Counted from the stretch's first letter, positions 17,763-26,275 are shown. The stretch is DNA of 58,786 nt from Collinsella sp. (GCA_019414645.1 DXLP01000014.1:1-58786); one strand, 5' to 3'. Numbers and translations are program-made. The notes: generated by a model not told the origin, from the sequence alone.

Positions 17763-18845
17763 TTGAAGAAAAGCAATCTGGGCTATGTGCTGGTGCTGAT
17801 CGCCGCGCTTATGTGGGGCAGCATCGGAATCTTTGTAAACGGCATCTCGGCCATGGGCGTTTCGTCCCAGAGCATGGCCGCCTTTCGCTTGTTGGTCGGA
17901 GCGCTTATCTTGGCACCGGTCCTGATGTTTATGGGCTGCCGTCCGGGTGAGGGGTCTACCGTGGCTCAGGGTCCGCTGGCCCTGTTCAAGGCAAGCCCTA
18001 AAGAGCTTGTTCCCTGCGCGCTTGTCGGTATCGTCGGTTTGGCCGCCGCCAACACCTGCTATTACGAGTGCATGGGCGAGGTGGGCATGTCCACGGCCTC
18101 GGTGCTGCTCTATACCTCGCCGGTGTTTGGCGTCGTGCTCGGCCGCGTGCTTTATCGCGAGGACGTGACCCCCAACAAGCTCGTTGCCATTGTCTTTAAC
18201 ATCGTTGGCTGTGTACTTGCAGTGACCAATGGCGACCTTTCCGGTTTCCATTTTTCGGTTTGGGGCGTCACGTCGGGCGTGATTGCAGGCCTTTGTGGTG
18301 CGTCGCTCGCGGTGTTTAGCCGAATAGCAACCAAGACGGTCCACCCGCTGGCTGTCACGTTTTGGGGTTTTGTTTTTGGCGGTGCGGTTATGGCGGCCAT
18401 CGCGGCTCCGTGGCCGGATGTCGCTGCGGCAATGTCGCCACAGCTGTTGTTGTTGTTCCTTGGCTTTGGACTCATCCCCACAGCCGTGGCCTACATCTTA
18501 TATATGCAGGGTCTGTCCATGGGGCTCGAGACGTCGAAAGTTCCCGTCGTAATGTCATTCGAGACGGTCGTCACCGTACTGGTGGGCATTGGTGTCTATG
18601 CCGAGTCCGCCGGCGCGATCAAGGTTCTGGGCATTGTGCTTGTGCTCGCATCCATCCTGATCATGAACACCGACTTCTCCAAGCTGCGCAACAGTGTGTT
18701 TGTCGGTCATGTCATTGAGAGCATGACCTTTAAGCCCAACGCGTGGTGGACCGAAAAATCTCAGGACATGGATCTGTTTAAGGAACGCACCGGCATCGCG
18801 CTGGAACCCACCGTGCAGGAAAGCCCTTGGTACTTCGTGCGATAG
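17763..18845 (+). CDS. EamA-family (DMT) transporter with C-terminal extension
   Basis: About 360 residues with ten membrane helices in two EamA repeats (residues ~1-140 and ~155-295). LMWGSIGIFVNGIS near the start and YILYMQGLSMGLE in the second half are typical. TTG 17763 is chosen because GAGGAGG lies five bases before it; GTG 17727 has no site. After the last helix there is a hydrophilic tail of about 60 residues (from FSKLRNSVFVGH to SPWYFVR) that the family normally lacks. It sits between deglycase 1 and the PTS genes, so moving the sugar-amine or the released amino acid is plausible, but DMT substrates cannot be predicted from sequence. Confidence 0.82.
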   Translation: MKKSNLGYVLVLIAALMWGSIGIFVNGISAMGVSSQSMAAFRLLVGALILAPVLMFMGCRPGEGSTVAQGPLALFKASPKELVPCALVGIVGLAAANTCYYECMGEVGMSTASVLLYTSPVFGVVLGRVLYREDVTPNKLVAIVFNIVGCVLAVTNGDLSGFHFSVWGVTSGVIAGLCGASLAVFSRIATKTVHPLAVTFWGFVFGGAVMAAIAAPWPDVAAAMSPQLLLLFLGFGLIPTAVAYILYMQGLSMGLETSKVPVVMSFETVVTVLVGIGVYAESAGAIKVLGIVLVLASILIMNTDFSKLRNSVFVGHVIESMTFKPNAWWTEKSQDMDLFKERTGIALEPTVQESPWYFVR

Positions 18846-18993
18846 AGGATTGTGTGCGGCGTCTGACCTGGGGTTATCCAGCCAGCGCCGGCCTATCCAG
18901 CCCCAACGTTTCAAGTACGTTAAACCCGTCAACGGTCGATTTTCACCCGCGAACGGTCTTTATACTAATTAGCAATATAGGCAACGTATAAGA

Positions 18994-19012
18994 CGTTATA
19001 ATGACCATAACG
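18994..19012. promoter_or_regulatory. Dyad overlapping a TATAAT box before the PTS operon
   Basis: CGTTAT (18994-18999) and ATAACG (19007-19012) are inverted arms around a 7-bp spacer, and the left arm overlaps TATAAT at 18997-19002. ATAACG also occurs twice at about 17709-17723, just before the DMT gene. This suggests a shared regulator, possibly one of the GntR proteins in the locus. No good -35 box is visible. Confidence 0.4.
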
Positions 19013-19028
19013 AAAAGGAGGAGGCAAG

Positions 19029-19952
19029 ATGAATCAGATCATTCTCGCATCTCATGGCGGCCTGGCCGCAGGCGCCAAAGACACGCTCGAGATGGTTCTC
19101 GGCGACGTGTCGAACGTCCACGTCGTGTCGCTTGCTCGTGACGACAAGGAGCCCATCACCAATAAGGTTGAGGCTATGATCGCCACGTTCAACGCGGACG
19201 ACACCGTCTATGTGCTGACCGATATGCTCGGCAGCTCGGTCAACAACAACATGGTCGAGCTTTCCAAGAACGGCACGAAGTTCACGGTTGTCAGCGGTTT
19301 CAACATTCCGTTGGCACTGACGCTCGCTATGAGCCCCGTCCCCGTCAAGGGCGCCGAGCTCGCGGCCCTCATCAACGAGGCCCGCACCGGTCTGACCAAC
19401 CCCAACGCACCGGTCGAGGCCGCCGCGGCTCCCGCCAAGAAAGCCAAGGCGTCCCGTCACAGCTCCGGTCCCGCCAAGATCGTCCTCGCACGTCTTGACT
19501 ACCGTCTGCTGCACGGCCAGGTCGTCTTTACCTGGAGCACCAAGGTTCAGGCCGAGCGCATCATCGTCGTCGACAACGCTGCCGCCAACGATGACATCAA
19601 GAAGGGCGCTCTTAAGCTGGCCAAGCCCCAGGGCGTGCGCCTGAACGTCTTCACCGTCGAGCGTGCCCTCGCCAAGATGGACAAGCTCAACACCCTCGGC
19701 GAGCGCGTCATGTTCGTCTTTGGCAACACGGCCGAGATGCTGCAGTTCTGCCAGGGCTACAAGCTCGACGCCATCAACCTGGGCGCCACCGCCAACCACG
19801 ACGGTGCCGATCAGGTCGGCGGCAAGGACAGCTCCGTCTTCCTCGACGCCACCCAGAAGGCCGACGTCAACCAGCTGCTCGACATGGGCATTAAGCTCTA
19901 TGTCCAGCAGACCCCTACGTATCAGAGCGTCGACATCGACGCCAAGCTGTAA
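19029..19952 (+). CDS. Mannose-family PTS component EIIAB
   Basis: 307 residues, a fusion of EIIA (about 1-125) and EIIB (about 148-307) through an Ala/Lys-rich linker (130-147). The EIIA phosphorylation site is H9 in LASHGGLAAG; the EIIB site is H162 in RLDYRLLHGQVV. Phosphate passes from HPr to H9, then to H162, then to the sugar as it crosses the membrane. Together with the next two genes this makes a complete mannose-type permease. Next to SIS deglycases this resembles the Salmonella gfr operon for glucoselysine and fructoselysine more than a mannose operon. GGAGGAGG precedes the ATG. Confidence 0.9.
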   Translation: MNQIILASHGGLAAGAKDTLEMVLGDVSNVHVVSLARDDKEPITNKVEAMIATFNADDTVYVLTDMLGSSVNNNMVELSKNGTKFTVVSGFNIPLALTLAMSPVPVKGAELAALINEARTGLTNPNAPVEAAAAPAKKAKASRHSSGPAKIVLARLDYRLLHGQVVFTWSTKVQAERIIVVDNAAANDDIKKGALKLAKPQGVRLNVFTVERALAKMDKLNTLGERVMFVFGNTAEMLQFCQGYKLDAINLGATANHDGADQVGGKDSSVFLDATQKADVNQLLDMGIKLYVQQTPTYQSVDIDAKL

Positions 19953-19988
19953 TCAACCAGGCTTTTGCCTGACTGAAAGGAGAAGGGT

Positions 19989-20783
19989 ATGAATACGTTC
20001 ATCAGTGCGGTGCTCGTCGGCCTCGTCGGCGTGTTCTGCATGTGGGACTCCCGCCTGCTCGGTCGTCTTAACTTCGAGCAGCCCCTCGTTGGCGCTACGC
20101 TCGTCGGTCTGCTGCTGGGCGATGTGCCCACCGGCCTTGCCGTCGGTGCCGCCGTCGAGCTCGTGTCCATGGGCCTGGTGCAGGTCGGCGCCGCCGTTCC
20201 GCCCGATATGGTCCTGGGCGGCATCGTGGCCGCTGCCTTTGCGTGCCTGACCGACGCTTCCGCCGAGACCGCCATGACGATCGCCATCCCGGTCGCCGTC
20301 CTGGGTCAGCTCCTCGGCATCGTGTTCCGTTCCATCATCGCCGTCCTCACCCATGTGGCAGATAACGCGATCGATAACGGAAAGTTCAAGACCGCCTACC
20401 GTATGCACATCTGCGCCGGCTCCGGTCTGTACGCCATCATGTACTTCCTGCCGATCTTCCTCGCCGTTTTTGTTGGCACCGACCTGGTTCAGGCCATCGT
20501 CAACATGGTTCCCGAGTGGCTGTCCACTGGTCTTAACGTTTCGACCAAGATCATGACCGCCTACGGCTTGGCCCTGCTGCTCACCATGATGATCAAGAAG
20601 GGTATGACTCCGTTCCTGTTCATCGGTTTCCTGCTCGCCGCTTACCTCAACCTGTCCGTCATCGCGGTCGCTCTGATCGGTGTGTGCCTGGCTGTCGTCT
20701 TCATGGGCTTCAAGTTCAACGGTTCCCATGCAGCCGCCGGTGTCGATTCCGACTACGATCCGCTCGAAGACGACGAAGACTAA
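19989..20783 (+). CDS. Mannose-family PTS component EIIC
   Basis: 264 residues, about eight to ten hydrophobic segments. The EIIC pattern is clear: MNTFISAVLVGLVGVF at the start, LVGATLVGLLLGDVPTGLAVGA (about 34-55), AVELVSMGLVQVGAAVPPD just after, and a short acidic C-terminus. EIIC and EIID together form the membrane channel of mannose-type permeases. It lies 36 bp after EIIAB, with AAAGGAGAAGGGT before the ATG, and 13 bp before EIID. Confidence 0.92.
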   Translation: MNTFISAVLVGLVGVFCMWDSRLLGRLNFEQPLVGATLVGLLLGDVPTGLAVGAAVELVSMGLVQVGAAVPPDMVLGGIVAAAFACLTDASAETAMTIAIPVAVLGQLLGIVFRSIIAVLTHVADNAIDNGKFKTAYRMHICAGSGLYAIMYFLPIFLAVFVGTDLVQAIVNMVPEWLSTGLNVSTKIMTAYGLALLLTMMIKKGMTPFLFIGFLLAAYLNLSVIAVALIGVCLAVVFMGFKFNGSHAAAGVDSDYDPLEDDED

Positions 20784-20796
20784 GGAGGAACACACT

Positions 20797-21630
20797 ATGG
20801 CAACCGCAACCAAGGACGTGTCCCTGAACAAGAAGGTCAGCCAGTTCTTCTGGCGCTCCTGGGCCATCCAGGCCTCTTGGAACTACGAGCGTCAGATGAA
20901 CATGGGCTTCCTCTACGGTATGGTTCCCACGCTCGATCGCCTCTATCCGGACGAGTCCGACCCCAAGCAGCTTGCTGCTAAGAAAGAGGCTTACCACCGT
21001 CACATGGCGTTCTACAACTGCACCCCGCAGACGAGCGCTTTCATCCTGGGCCTCGCCGCCTCCATGGAGGAGGAGTACGCCAAGGATCCCGAGAACTTCA
21101 ACCCCGATTCGATTAACGCGGTCAAGACCTCCCTTATGGGCCCGCTTTCCGGCATCGGTGACTCCTTCTTCCAGGGCACCATCCGCGTTATCGCCTTTGG
21201 CTTGGGCGTTCAGCTGGCTCAGCAGGGCTCCATCATGGGCCCGATCCTGGCCCTTCTCATCTCCATCGTCCCCTCCGTGCTGATTACTTGGTTCGCAGCC
21301 AAGATGGGCTATCAGGGCGGCCACGAGTACCTGAGCAAGCTTCAGGGCGGCGACCTCATGGAGAAGCTCATGTATGTCTGCGGCATCGTGGGTCTTATGT
21401 CCGTGGGCGGCATGATCGCCACGCTGATCGGCGCCACCACCCCGCTGCAGTTCGCTGAGGGCACCGTCGTTATCCAGGACATCCTGGACAGCATGATGCC
21501 CCAGATGATCTCCCTTGGCCTCACCGGCCTTATGTACTGGCTCATCAAGAAGAACGTCAACACCGGTTGGCTTCTCGTGATCGCCATTGTGGGCGGCATC
21601 GCCCTCTCCGCGGTCGGCATCCTGGCTTAG
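20797..21630 (+). CDS. Mannose-family PTS component EIID
   Basis: 277 residues. The N-terminal half is cytoplasmic and carries family landmarks: FFWRSWAIQASWNYERQM (about 15-32), GFLYGMVPTLDRLY (34-47), HMAFYNCTPQTSAFILG (about 69-85), and LMGPLSGIGDSFFQG (about 116-130). Hydrophobic segments fill the C-terminal half. ATG 20797 follows TAAGGAGGAACACACT; an ORF starting at 20680 overlaps EIIC and has no site. It completes the permease begun by the two genes upstream. Confidence 0.93.
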   Translation: MATATKDVSLNKKVSQFFWRSWAIQASWNYERQMNMGFLYGMVPTLDRLYPDESDPKQLAAKKEAYHRHMAFYNCTPQTSAFILGLAASMEEEYAKDPENFNPDSINAVKTSLMGPLSGIGDSFFQGTIRVIAFGLGVQLAQQGSIMGPILALLISIVPSVLITWFAAKMGYQGGHEYLSKLQGGDLMEKLMYVCGIVGLMSVGGMIATLIGATTPLQFAEGTVVIQDILDSMMPQMISLGLTGLMYWLIKKNVNTGWLLVIAIVGGIALSAVGILA

Positions 21631-21664
21631 TCGCGACTAAGCGCCTAACCGCTTTCCCCCGGGG

Positions 21665-21695
21665 GCCTGCCTGGCATCCCATACCCCAGGCAGGC
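21665..21695 (+). other. Hairpin between EIID and deglycase 2
   Basis: Perfect 10-bp arms GCCTGCCTGG (21665-21674) and CCAGGCAGGC (21686-21695), with no T-run. It could slow transcription or stabilise the upstream message between the PTS genes and the deglycase. Confidence 0.5.
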
Positions 21696-21708
21696 TTCCA
21701 TCCCCAAA

Positions 21709-21739
21709 ATGCGACAATGGGACAGTCCCTTTGTCGCAT
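21709..21739. repeat. REP-like palindrome with GGGACAGTCCC core
   Basis: ATGCGACAA and TTTGTCGCAT flank the loop TGGGACAGTCCC, which is itself self-complementary. The core matches the loop words in the hairpins at 15391, 22913, 25041 and 33031, although the stem is unrelated. Confidence 0.55.
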
Positions 21740-21829
21740 CCTCAACGGGCCGGCGACTCGGTCCAAACCACGGTAACCCTGCGAGCGCCCGGCAATGTGG
21801 CGCCGCAAAAATTGAAAGGAATGTGTCAG

Positions 21830-22813
21830 ATGTACGAGATCGACCTTAACCTCCCTAAGCAGATCGTCGCTGACGTCCTGTCCAACCACGAGATCCACAG
21901 CGTCGCTTTCGTCGGCTGCGGCGCCTCCATGTCCGACCTTTACCCCGCCAAGTACTTCCTGGCCAACAACACGGACAAGCTGAACGTTCAGATCTTCACT
22001 GCTAACGAGTTCAACTACGACACGCCTTCCTGGGTCAACGAGCACACCTTCGTGATCACCTGCTCCCTCGGTGGCTCCACGCCCGAGACCGTCGAGGCCA
22101 ACAAGACCGCCAAGAAGCACAACTGCCCGGTCGTCTCCCTCACCAACAAGGCTGGCTCCGCTCTGACCGTCGACGCTGACTACGTCATCGTTCACGGCTT
22201 CCACGCCAACTTCGCTGCCAAGTGCGAGAAGCCCGGCTACGCCATCGCTCTTGCTGTCGAGATCCTTCAGCAGACCGAGGGCTATGACCACTACGAGGAC
22301 ATGATCACCGGCCTCACCAACGTCTTCGATCTCTGCGAGAACGCTGCTCAGTCCTGCAAGAAGCTCGCCAAGAAGTTCGCCGAGGACTTCAAGGACGACA
22401 AGATGATCTACTTCATGGCTTCCGGTGCCTCCGAGAAGATGGCTTATTCTCACGCCGCCTTCCTGTTCACCGAGATGCAGTGGATCGACGCCGCCGCCTA
22501 CAACACCGGTGAGTACTTCCACGGCCCGTTCGAGGTTTCCACCGAGGGTAAGCCCTACGTCTTCTTCATGTCCGATGGCGCTACCCGTCCGATGGACGCC
22601 CGCGCCCTCACCTTCCTTAAGCGCATGGGCGCCAAGGTCGCTCTGATCGACTCCAAGGACTACGGCCTGGCTGACGCCGTGCCCGCGAGCGTCGTCACCT
22701 ACTTCAACCCGCTGCTGCACCTCGCCGTTATGCGCGAGTACGGCAACCAGATCGCCGAGGCCCGTCAGCACCCGCTGACCATGCGTCGCTACATGTGGAA
22801 GCTTTCCTACTAA
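21830..22813 (+). CDS. SIS-domain deglycase, FrlB/GfrE-like (copy 2)
   Basis: 327 residues with the same two-SIS layout as the other copies: VGCGASMSDLYPAKYF (28-43), CSLGGSTPETV (78-88), and the catalytic pair E215 and H231 in TEMQWID and TGEYFHGPFE. ATG 21830 follows GAAAGGA nine bases upstream; an ATG three codons earlier is too close to that site. It is the last gene of the PTS operon and is followed by a strong terminator. With the PTS it should act on the 6-phosphate of the imported Amadori compound. Which copy takes fructoselysine-6-P and which glucoselysine-6-P cannot be told by eye. Confidence 0.82.
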   Translation: MYEIDLNLPKQIVADVLSNHEIHSVAFVGCGASMSDLYPAKYFLANNTDKLNVQIFTANEFNYDTPSWVNEHTFVITCSLGGSTPETVEANKTAKKHNCPVVSLTNKAGSALTVDADYVIVHGFHANFAAKCEKPGYAIALAVEILQQTEGYDHYEDMITGLTNVFDLCENAAQSCKKLAKKFAEDFKDDKMIYFMASGASEKMAYSHAAFLFTEMQWIDAAAYNTGEYFHGPFEVSTEGKPYVFFMSDGATRPMDARALTFLKRMGAKVALIDSKDYGLADAVPASVVTYFNPLLHLAVMREYGNQIAEARQHPLTMRRYMWKLSY

Positions 22814-22846
22814 TCACAAGTAAGTAGACCTTACGGGTTGATTGAG

Positions 22847-22878
22847 AGGGGATGGGGTTTGCGCCCCGTCCCCTTTTT
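22847..22878 (+). terminator. Terminator of the PTS/deglycase operon
   Basis: Arms AGGGGATGGGG (22847-22857) and CCCCGTCCCCT (22864-22874) pair over 11 bp with one G-U, followed by a run of five T. Confidence 0.88.
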
Positions 22879-22912
22879 GCTTTGGGGGCGTGTCTGTCGC
22901 GTCGCAAAACAC

Positions 22913-22955
22913 CAGATAAAACCTACCAAAATAAACCTGTCCCTTTTTGGCAGGT
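22913..22955 (+). repeat. CCTACCAAAA hairpin family, copy 1
   Basis: Stem ACCTACCAAAA (22921-22931) with TTTTGGCAGGT (22945-22955), one mismatch, and loop containing AAACCTGTCCC, preceded by CAGATAAA. Copies are at 25041-25090 (+) and 33031-33082 (-). Each is read in the same sense as the gene immediately downstream. Here its right arm runs straight into the GGGAGGAG ribosome site of the HAD gene. Confidence 0.7.
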
Positions 22956-22969
22956 GGGAGGAGATGCGT

Positions 22970-23599
22970 ATGATCAAGGCAGTGCTGTTTGATATGGACG
23001 GCGTGCTGGTCGATACCGAGTGGTTCTACAACCGTCGCCGCGTGGCGTTTATGGAGGAAAAGGGGTTCCACTTTGACGAGATCCCCGATCTTTCGGGGTC
23101 TAACGAGCCTGCCATCTGGAAGTCGCTGGTGCCCGACGATGTTGAGCTGCGCGAGCGCTTGCGCGTTGAGTACAAGCAGGTCTACAGCCCGGTTCACCCT
23201 GTTCCGTATGCCGAGCTGCTCAACGAGCAGACGGAGCCGGTGATGCGCGAGCTGCACGAGCGCGGCGTCAAGTGTGCCATCGCGAGCTCGTCCTATCGCG
23301 AGCTTATTGACGAGCTGGTGGAGATTGCCGGTATCGCCGACGTGCTGGACTACACCATCAGTGGTCACGAGTGCAGCGCGTTTAAGCCCGACCCCGAGAT
23401 CTACCTGCGCGCCATGGAGGCGCTGGGGGTGGAGCCTGCCGAGTGCCTGGTTATCGAGGATTCGCCTTTGGGCATCGAGGCCGGCAAGCGCTCCGGCGCC
23501 CGCGTCCTGGCGCTGCGTCCGCACGAGGGTGTCAATCTGGATCAGTCCGCCGCCGACGTTGTCATCGACAACCTGACCGACATTTTGGCCGCTTTGTAG
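22970..23599 (+). CDS. HAD-family phosphatase, beta-phosphoglucomutase-like
   Basis: 209 residues. Motif I is LFDMDGVLVDTEWF (nucleophile Asp 8 and acid/base Asp 10), motif II is the serine in CAIASSSYRELI (about 100-111), motif III lysine is in SAFKPDPEIYLRA (about 141-153), and motif IV is VIEDSPLGIEAGKRSG (about 164-179). This is the subfamily of DhaG/YcjU-type phosphatases and beta-phosphoglucomutases acting on sugar phosphates. ATG 22970 has GGAGG eight bases upstream; ATG 22964 is too close. It lies behind the terminator of the PTS operon, so any role in sugar-amine breakdown is only suggested by position. Confidence 0.85.
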   Translation: MIKAVLFDMDGVLVDTEWFYNRRRVAFMEEKGFHFDEIPDLSGSNEPAIWKSLVPDDVELRERLRVEYKQVYSPVHPVPYAELLNEQTEPVMRELHERGVKCAIASSSYRELIDELVEIAGIADVLDYTISGHECSAFKPDPEIYLRAMEALGVEPAECLVIEDSPLGIEAGKRSGARVLALRPHEGVNLDQSAADVVIDNLTDILAAL

Positions 23600-23954
23600 T
23601 GTCAATCCGCCGCGAGAAGCACGGGTTCAAACGTTTTTTGCGGTGGACTGGCTCAATTTGGTTTCGATTTTGATCCGTTTGGCTTCGATTCGGGCTAAGT
23701 GAGTAGACTTTTTGGCGCAGGCCGAGCACAAAGTGCATCTGCTCTAGTAAAACCGCAGGTCACAGAGGTGGCTGTTTTGGGTGTGCTCGGCAGATCGTAA
23801 AAAGTCTACTCACTTGGAATTTAGCCCTTTGGTCGTGGGGGTTGCTGGTCCCGTTTTGGTTGTCGAGAGAGGGTGAATTGAAGCGCCCCCGCACGCTCCA
23901 TGCTACAATCGCGGGCATGCCCCACAACTACATCTGCCTTCGAAGGGAGCCTAC
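23600..23954. other. Intergenic region with a long inverted repeat
   Basis: I see no gene here. The main content is the inverted repeat at 23697-23815 (listed separately). Before it, 23640-23690 is a GT-rich stretch with TTCGATT words repeated. The ribosome site AAGGGAG of the YitT gene is at 23942-23948. Confidence 0.5.
23697..23815. repeat. MITE-like inverted repeat, 17-bp outer and 9-bp inner arms
   Basis: Outer arms AAGTGAGTAGACTTTTT (23697-23713) and its exact complement (23799-23815); inner arms CCGAGCACA (23722-23730) and TGTGCTCGG (23782-23790). The flanks GGGCTAA and TTAGCCC extend the symmetry. It encodes nothing. A fragment, AAGTAAGTAGACC, lies at 22818-22830. Confidence 0.65.
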
Positions 23955-24962
23955 GTGGCGAACGCCATCGAACAGCTCACGGACCGCGTGCTCGTGCTCG
24001 GCCGCCTCACCATCGTCCGCCGCGCCATTACCGCCGTGGCGGTCACCATTTCTGCCGTTCTCCAGACATTTCTGATCCAGGCGTTCATTCAACCCGCCGA
24101 CTTGCTTCCGAGCGGTCTCACCGGCGTCGCGGTCCTACTCGATCGCGTTACCTCGCTCGGCGGCGTCCACATCGACATCTCGCTCGGTATGCTCGCGCTC
24201 AACATCCCCGTGGCACTCTTATGCTGGAGCGGCATTAGCAAGCGCTTCGTCATCTTCTCGATGATGCAGGTCGTGCTCTCATCGCTGTTCCTCAACATCT
24301 TTCACTTTGCTCCGTTTTTGGGCGACAAGATCATGCTCATCATTTTTGGCGGCGTGGTCTCGGGTCTGGGCGCTGCCATCGCGCTAAAGTCCGGCGCATC
24401 CACCGGCGGCACCGACTTTATCGCGCTGTGGGTCTCCAACCACACGGGCAAGACTATCTGGGGCGTCATTTTTGGTTTCAACTGCTTTATCCTGGCGATC
24501 TTTGGCTTTATGTTTGGCTGGGACAATGCGGCGTACTCCATCGTGTTCCAGTTTATTTCGACCAAGACCATCGACAGTTTCTATCGTCGCTACGACCGCG
24601 TGACGCTGCAGATCACGACGCGCAAGGCAGACGAGGTCATGACCGCCTATGTTGACCATTTTCAGCACGGCATTAGCTGCGCCGAGGTCATCGGCGGATA
24701 CAGCCGCGAAAAGATGTACCTGCTGCACGCCGTTGTCTCGACCTACGAGAGCCAGGACATCATCAAGCTGGTGTGCGACATTGATCCCGGCGCCGTGATC
24801 AACGTGTTCCACACGCTCGACTTTGTGGGCGGCTGGTGGGGCGGTCATGTCGACGAGCCCATGCCCACGGCCGTTCCCGATCCTGACAAGCCCGCACGTA
24901 TGGCCAACAGGCGGTCGCGCCTCTGCGAGCAGGACAGCCTGCAGCAGGACGACGGCAAGTAG
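23955..24962 (+). CDS. YitT-family membrane protein
   Basis: 335 residues. The first ~200 hold five or six membrane helices with YitT landmarks (IQPADLLPSGLTGVAVLLD about 37-55, GLGAAIALKSGASTGGTDF about 137-155). The DUF2179 cytoplasmic domain follows (about 225-285, including TRKADEVMTAYVDHFQHGI and LHAVVSTYESQDIIKLV). A charged tail of about 45 residues ends the protein. GTG 23955 has AAGGGAG six bases upstream. The function of the family is not established. Confidence 0.87.
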   Translation: MANAIEQLTDRVLVLGRLTIVRRAITAVAVTISAVLQTFLIQAFIQPADLLPSGLTGVAVLLDRVTSLGGVHIDISLGMLALNIPVALLCWSGISKRFVIFSMMQVVLSSLFLNIFHFAPFLGDKIMLIIFGGVVSGLGAAIALKSGASTGGTDFIALWVSNHTGKTIWGVIFGFNCFILAIFGFMFGWDNAAYSIVFQFISTKTIDSFYRRYDRVTLQITTRKADEVMTAYVDHFQHGISCAEVIGGYSREKMYLLHAVVSTYESQDIIKLVCDIDPGAVINVFHTLDFVGGWWGGHVDEPMPTAVPDPDKPARMANRRSRLCEQDSLQQDDGK

Positions 24963-25003
24963 GGTATTGGCATTTTGCCGGCCCGGCGTGATCCTGCCCG
25001 CTT

Positions 25004-25039
25004 GAGCCCCGCGAAAGCCTCGTTGCTTTCGAGGGGCTC
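25004..25039 (+). terminator. Stem-loop after the YitT gene
   Basis: GAGCCCC (25004-25010) pairs with GGGGCTC (25033-25039), and inside it GAAAGC pairs with GCTTTC. CGTTT follows, so termination is plausible but the T-run is short. Confidence 0.55.
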
Positions 25040-25040
25040 T

Positions 25041-25090
25041 CGTTTGCCCAGATAAAACCTACCAAAATGAAGCTGTCGCTTTTTGGTAGG
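25041..25090 (+). repeat. CCTACCAAAA hairpin family, copy 2
   Basis: CGTTTGCCCAGATAAAA leads into a perfect 10-bp stem CCTACCAAAA/TTTTGGTAGG (25059-25068 and 25081-25090), with the loop core changed to AGCTGTCGC. It lies 92 bases before the GntR gene and points the same way. Confidence 0.7.
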
Positions 25091-25182
25091 GAGGGTGTAT
25101 CGTTTTATCAATATGAGGTAACATGAACCTAGATGTTATATACGTATTAGTTATTTCGATATTTCATTAAGAGTGATTAGAT

Positions 25183-25902
25183 ATGCCATCGCCCAAAAAT
25201 GCACCGCTTTACCAGCAGATTTACGACGAAATCAAGGATGCGATCGAGAAAGGTGTTTATGCACCCAAGGAGCGTATTCCGTCCGAGCTCGAGCTTGCCG
25301 AGCAGTACGAGGTGAGCCGCATTACGGTGCGCCGCGCCGTCGAGGAGCTGTGCTCCGATGGCTACCTGGTTAAGCAGCAGGGCCGTGGCACCTTTGTCTC
25401 CACGCCGCACATCAACCGCCAGTTTCACGCCTCGACGCTGCAGACGTTTACCGCGCTGTGTGCCGGCAACGGCATGAAGGCCGGTGCACATGTGGTCGAT
25501 CGCCAGATTGTGCCGGCGCGCCAAAACGAGATGGAGTTCTTTGGCCTGCAGAAGGATGCGCTACTGCTGCATATCAAGCGCGTGCGTACGGCCGACGGCG
25601 AGCCCATATTTGAGGAGAACATCTTTGTGCCGTTTGACGCCTACCGTGAGCTGTTGACGGCCGATCTTGAGGACAAGTCGATTTTTGCTGAGGTCGAGCG
25701 TGTTGGCGGAACGCCGATTGTCTCGGTTGGCTACCGTACGGTCGAGGCCGTTCGCGCCAATGCCGAGCAGGCGGCCGAGCTGGGCATTGCCCCGCATGAT
25801 CCGCTGCTCAACCTGCGCGCCGGCTTTACCGGTCCCAACGATGAGCCGGTCCTGATGGGTAAGCAGTACTACGTGGGATCGCGCTACGTCATGGTCATGT
25901 AG
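25183..25902 (+). CDS. GntR/HutC-family repressor (UTRA domain)
   Basis: 239 residues. The winged helix (about 5-72) includes IPSELELAEQYEVSRITV and RRAVEELCSDGYLVKQQGRG; the UTRA domain (about 85-235) includes LLLHIKRVRTADGEPIFEEN and ends YYVGSRYVMVM. It is about 60 percent like the regulator at 28258 by eye, especially in the DNA-binding helices, so the two probably arose by duplication. The leader is AT-rich and the ribosome site is weak (AGAGTGA). A structured repeat begins seven bases after its stop. Likely targets are the PTS operon or deglycase 3, inferred from proximity. Confidence 0.88.
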   Translation: MPSPKNAPLYQQIYDEIKDAIEKGVYAPKERIPSELELAEQYEVSRITVRRAVEELCSDGYLVKQQGRGTFVSTPHINRQFHASTLQTFTALCAGNGMKAGAHVVDRQIVPARQNEMEFFGLQKDALLLHIKRVRTADGEPIFEENIFVPFDAYRELLTADLEDKSIFAEVERVGGTPIVSVGYRTVEAVRANAEQAAELGIAPHDPLLNLRAGFTGPNDEPVLMGKQYYVGSRYVMVM

Positions 25903-25908
25903 CTCTAG

Positions 25909-26074
25909 TTGCGCGGTTTTCCAAACCGCGCAACGGCTCGACGCTGCAAGCCCGCCAGAGCGGCAATCTGCCTTTCAACTTCGGCGGCATGATCAGAAGA
26001 TCAATGCCGCCTTGTTTCAAGGCATCTTGCTCGCTCTGGCGGGCTTTCGCTGACATTGCCAAAACATCGACTAC
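25909..26074 (+). ncRNA. Structured repeat element, copy 2 (candidate RNA)
   Basis: Same fold as the copies at 17365 and 47612. First hairpin TTGCGCGGTTT/AAACCGCGCAA (25909-25933); long stem AAGCCCGCCAGAGC (25948-25961) with GCTCTGGCGGGCTT (26033-26046); inner stem CAATCTGCCTT with AAGGCATCTTG; apical stem GGCGGCAT-GATC, loop AGAA, then GATC, a bulged A and ATGCCGCC. Against copy 1, A-T pairs become G-C and the reverse on both sides of several helices. Confidence 0.65.
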
Positions 26075-26080
26075 CCGCAG

Positions 26081-26179
26081 AATGAGCGTGGATAATCTCC
26101 CGTTTTTGGCTCAACGGCGTGCTCAAAGTGGGAGATTATCCACGCTCATCCGGAAAGTGTCCAAAAATCCACGCTCATT
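26081..26179. repeat. ATGAGCGTGGAT inverted-repeat family, locus 1
   Basis: A perfect 20-bp inverted repeat, ATGAGCGTGGATAATCTCCC (26082-26101) with its complement at 26130-26149, followed by a third arm AAAATCCACGCTCATT (26164-26179). The same arm word recurs three times at 37326-37422. Confidence 0.65.
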
Positions 26180-26275
26180 CGCCTTGGATTGCGTTGCCCG
26201 TGGCCGGCAGCCGCGCGGCACCGGTCCGCGTGGCGGCGTATAATCGGCGGCAGATGACTTGGACGTTAGGAAACC

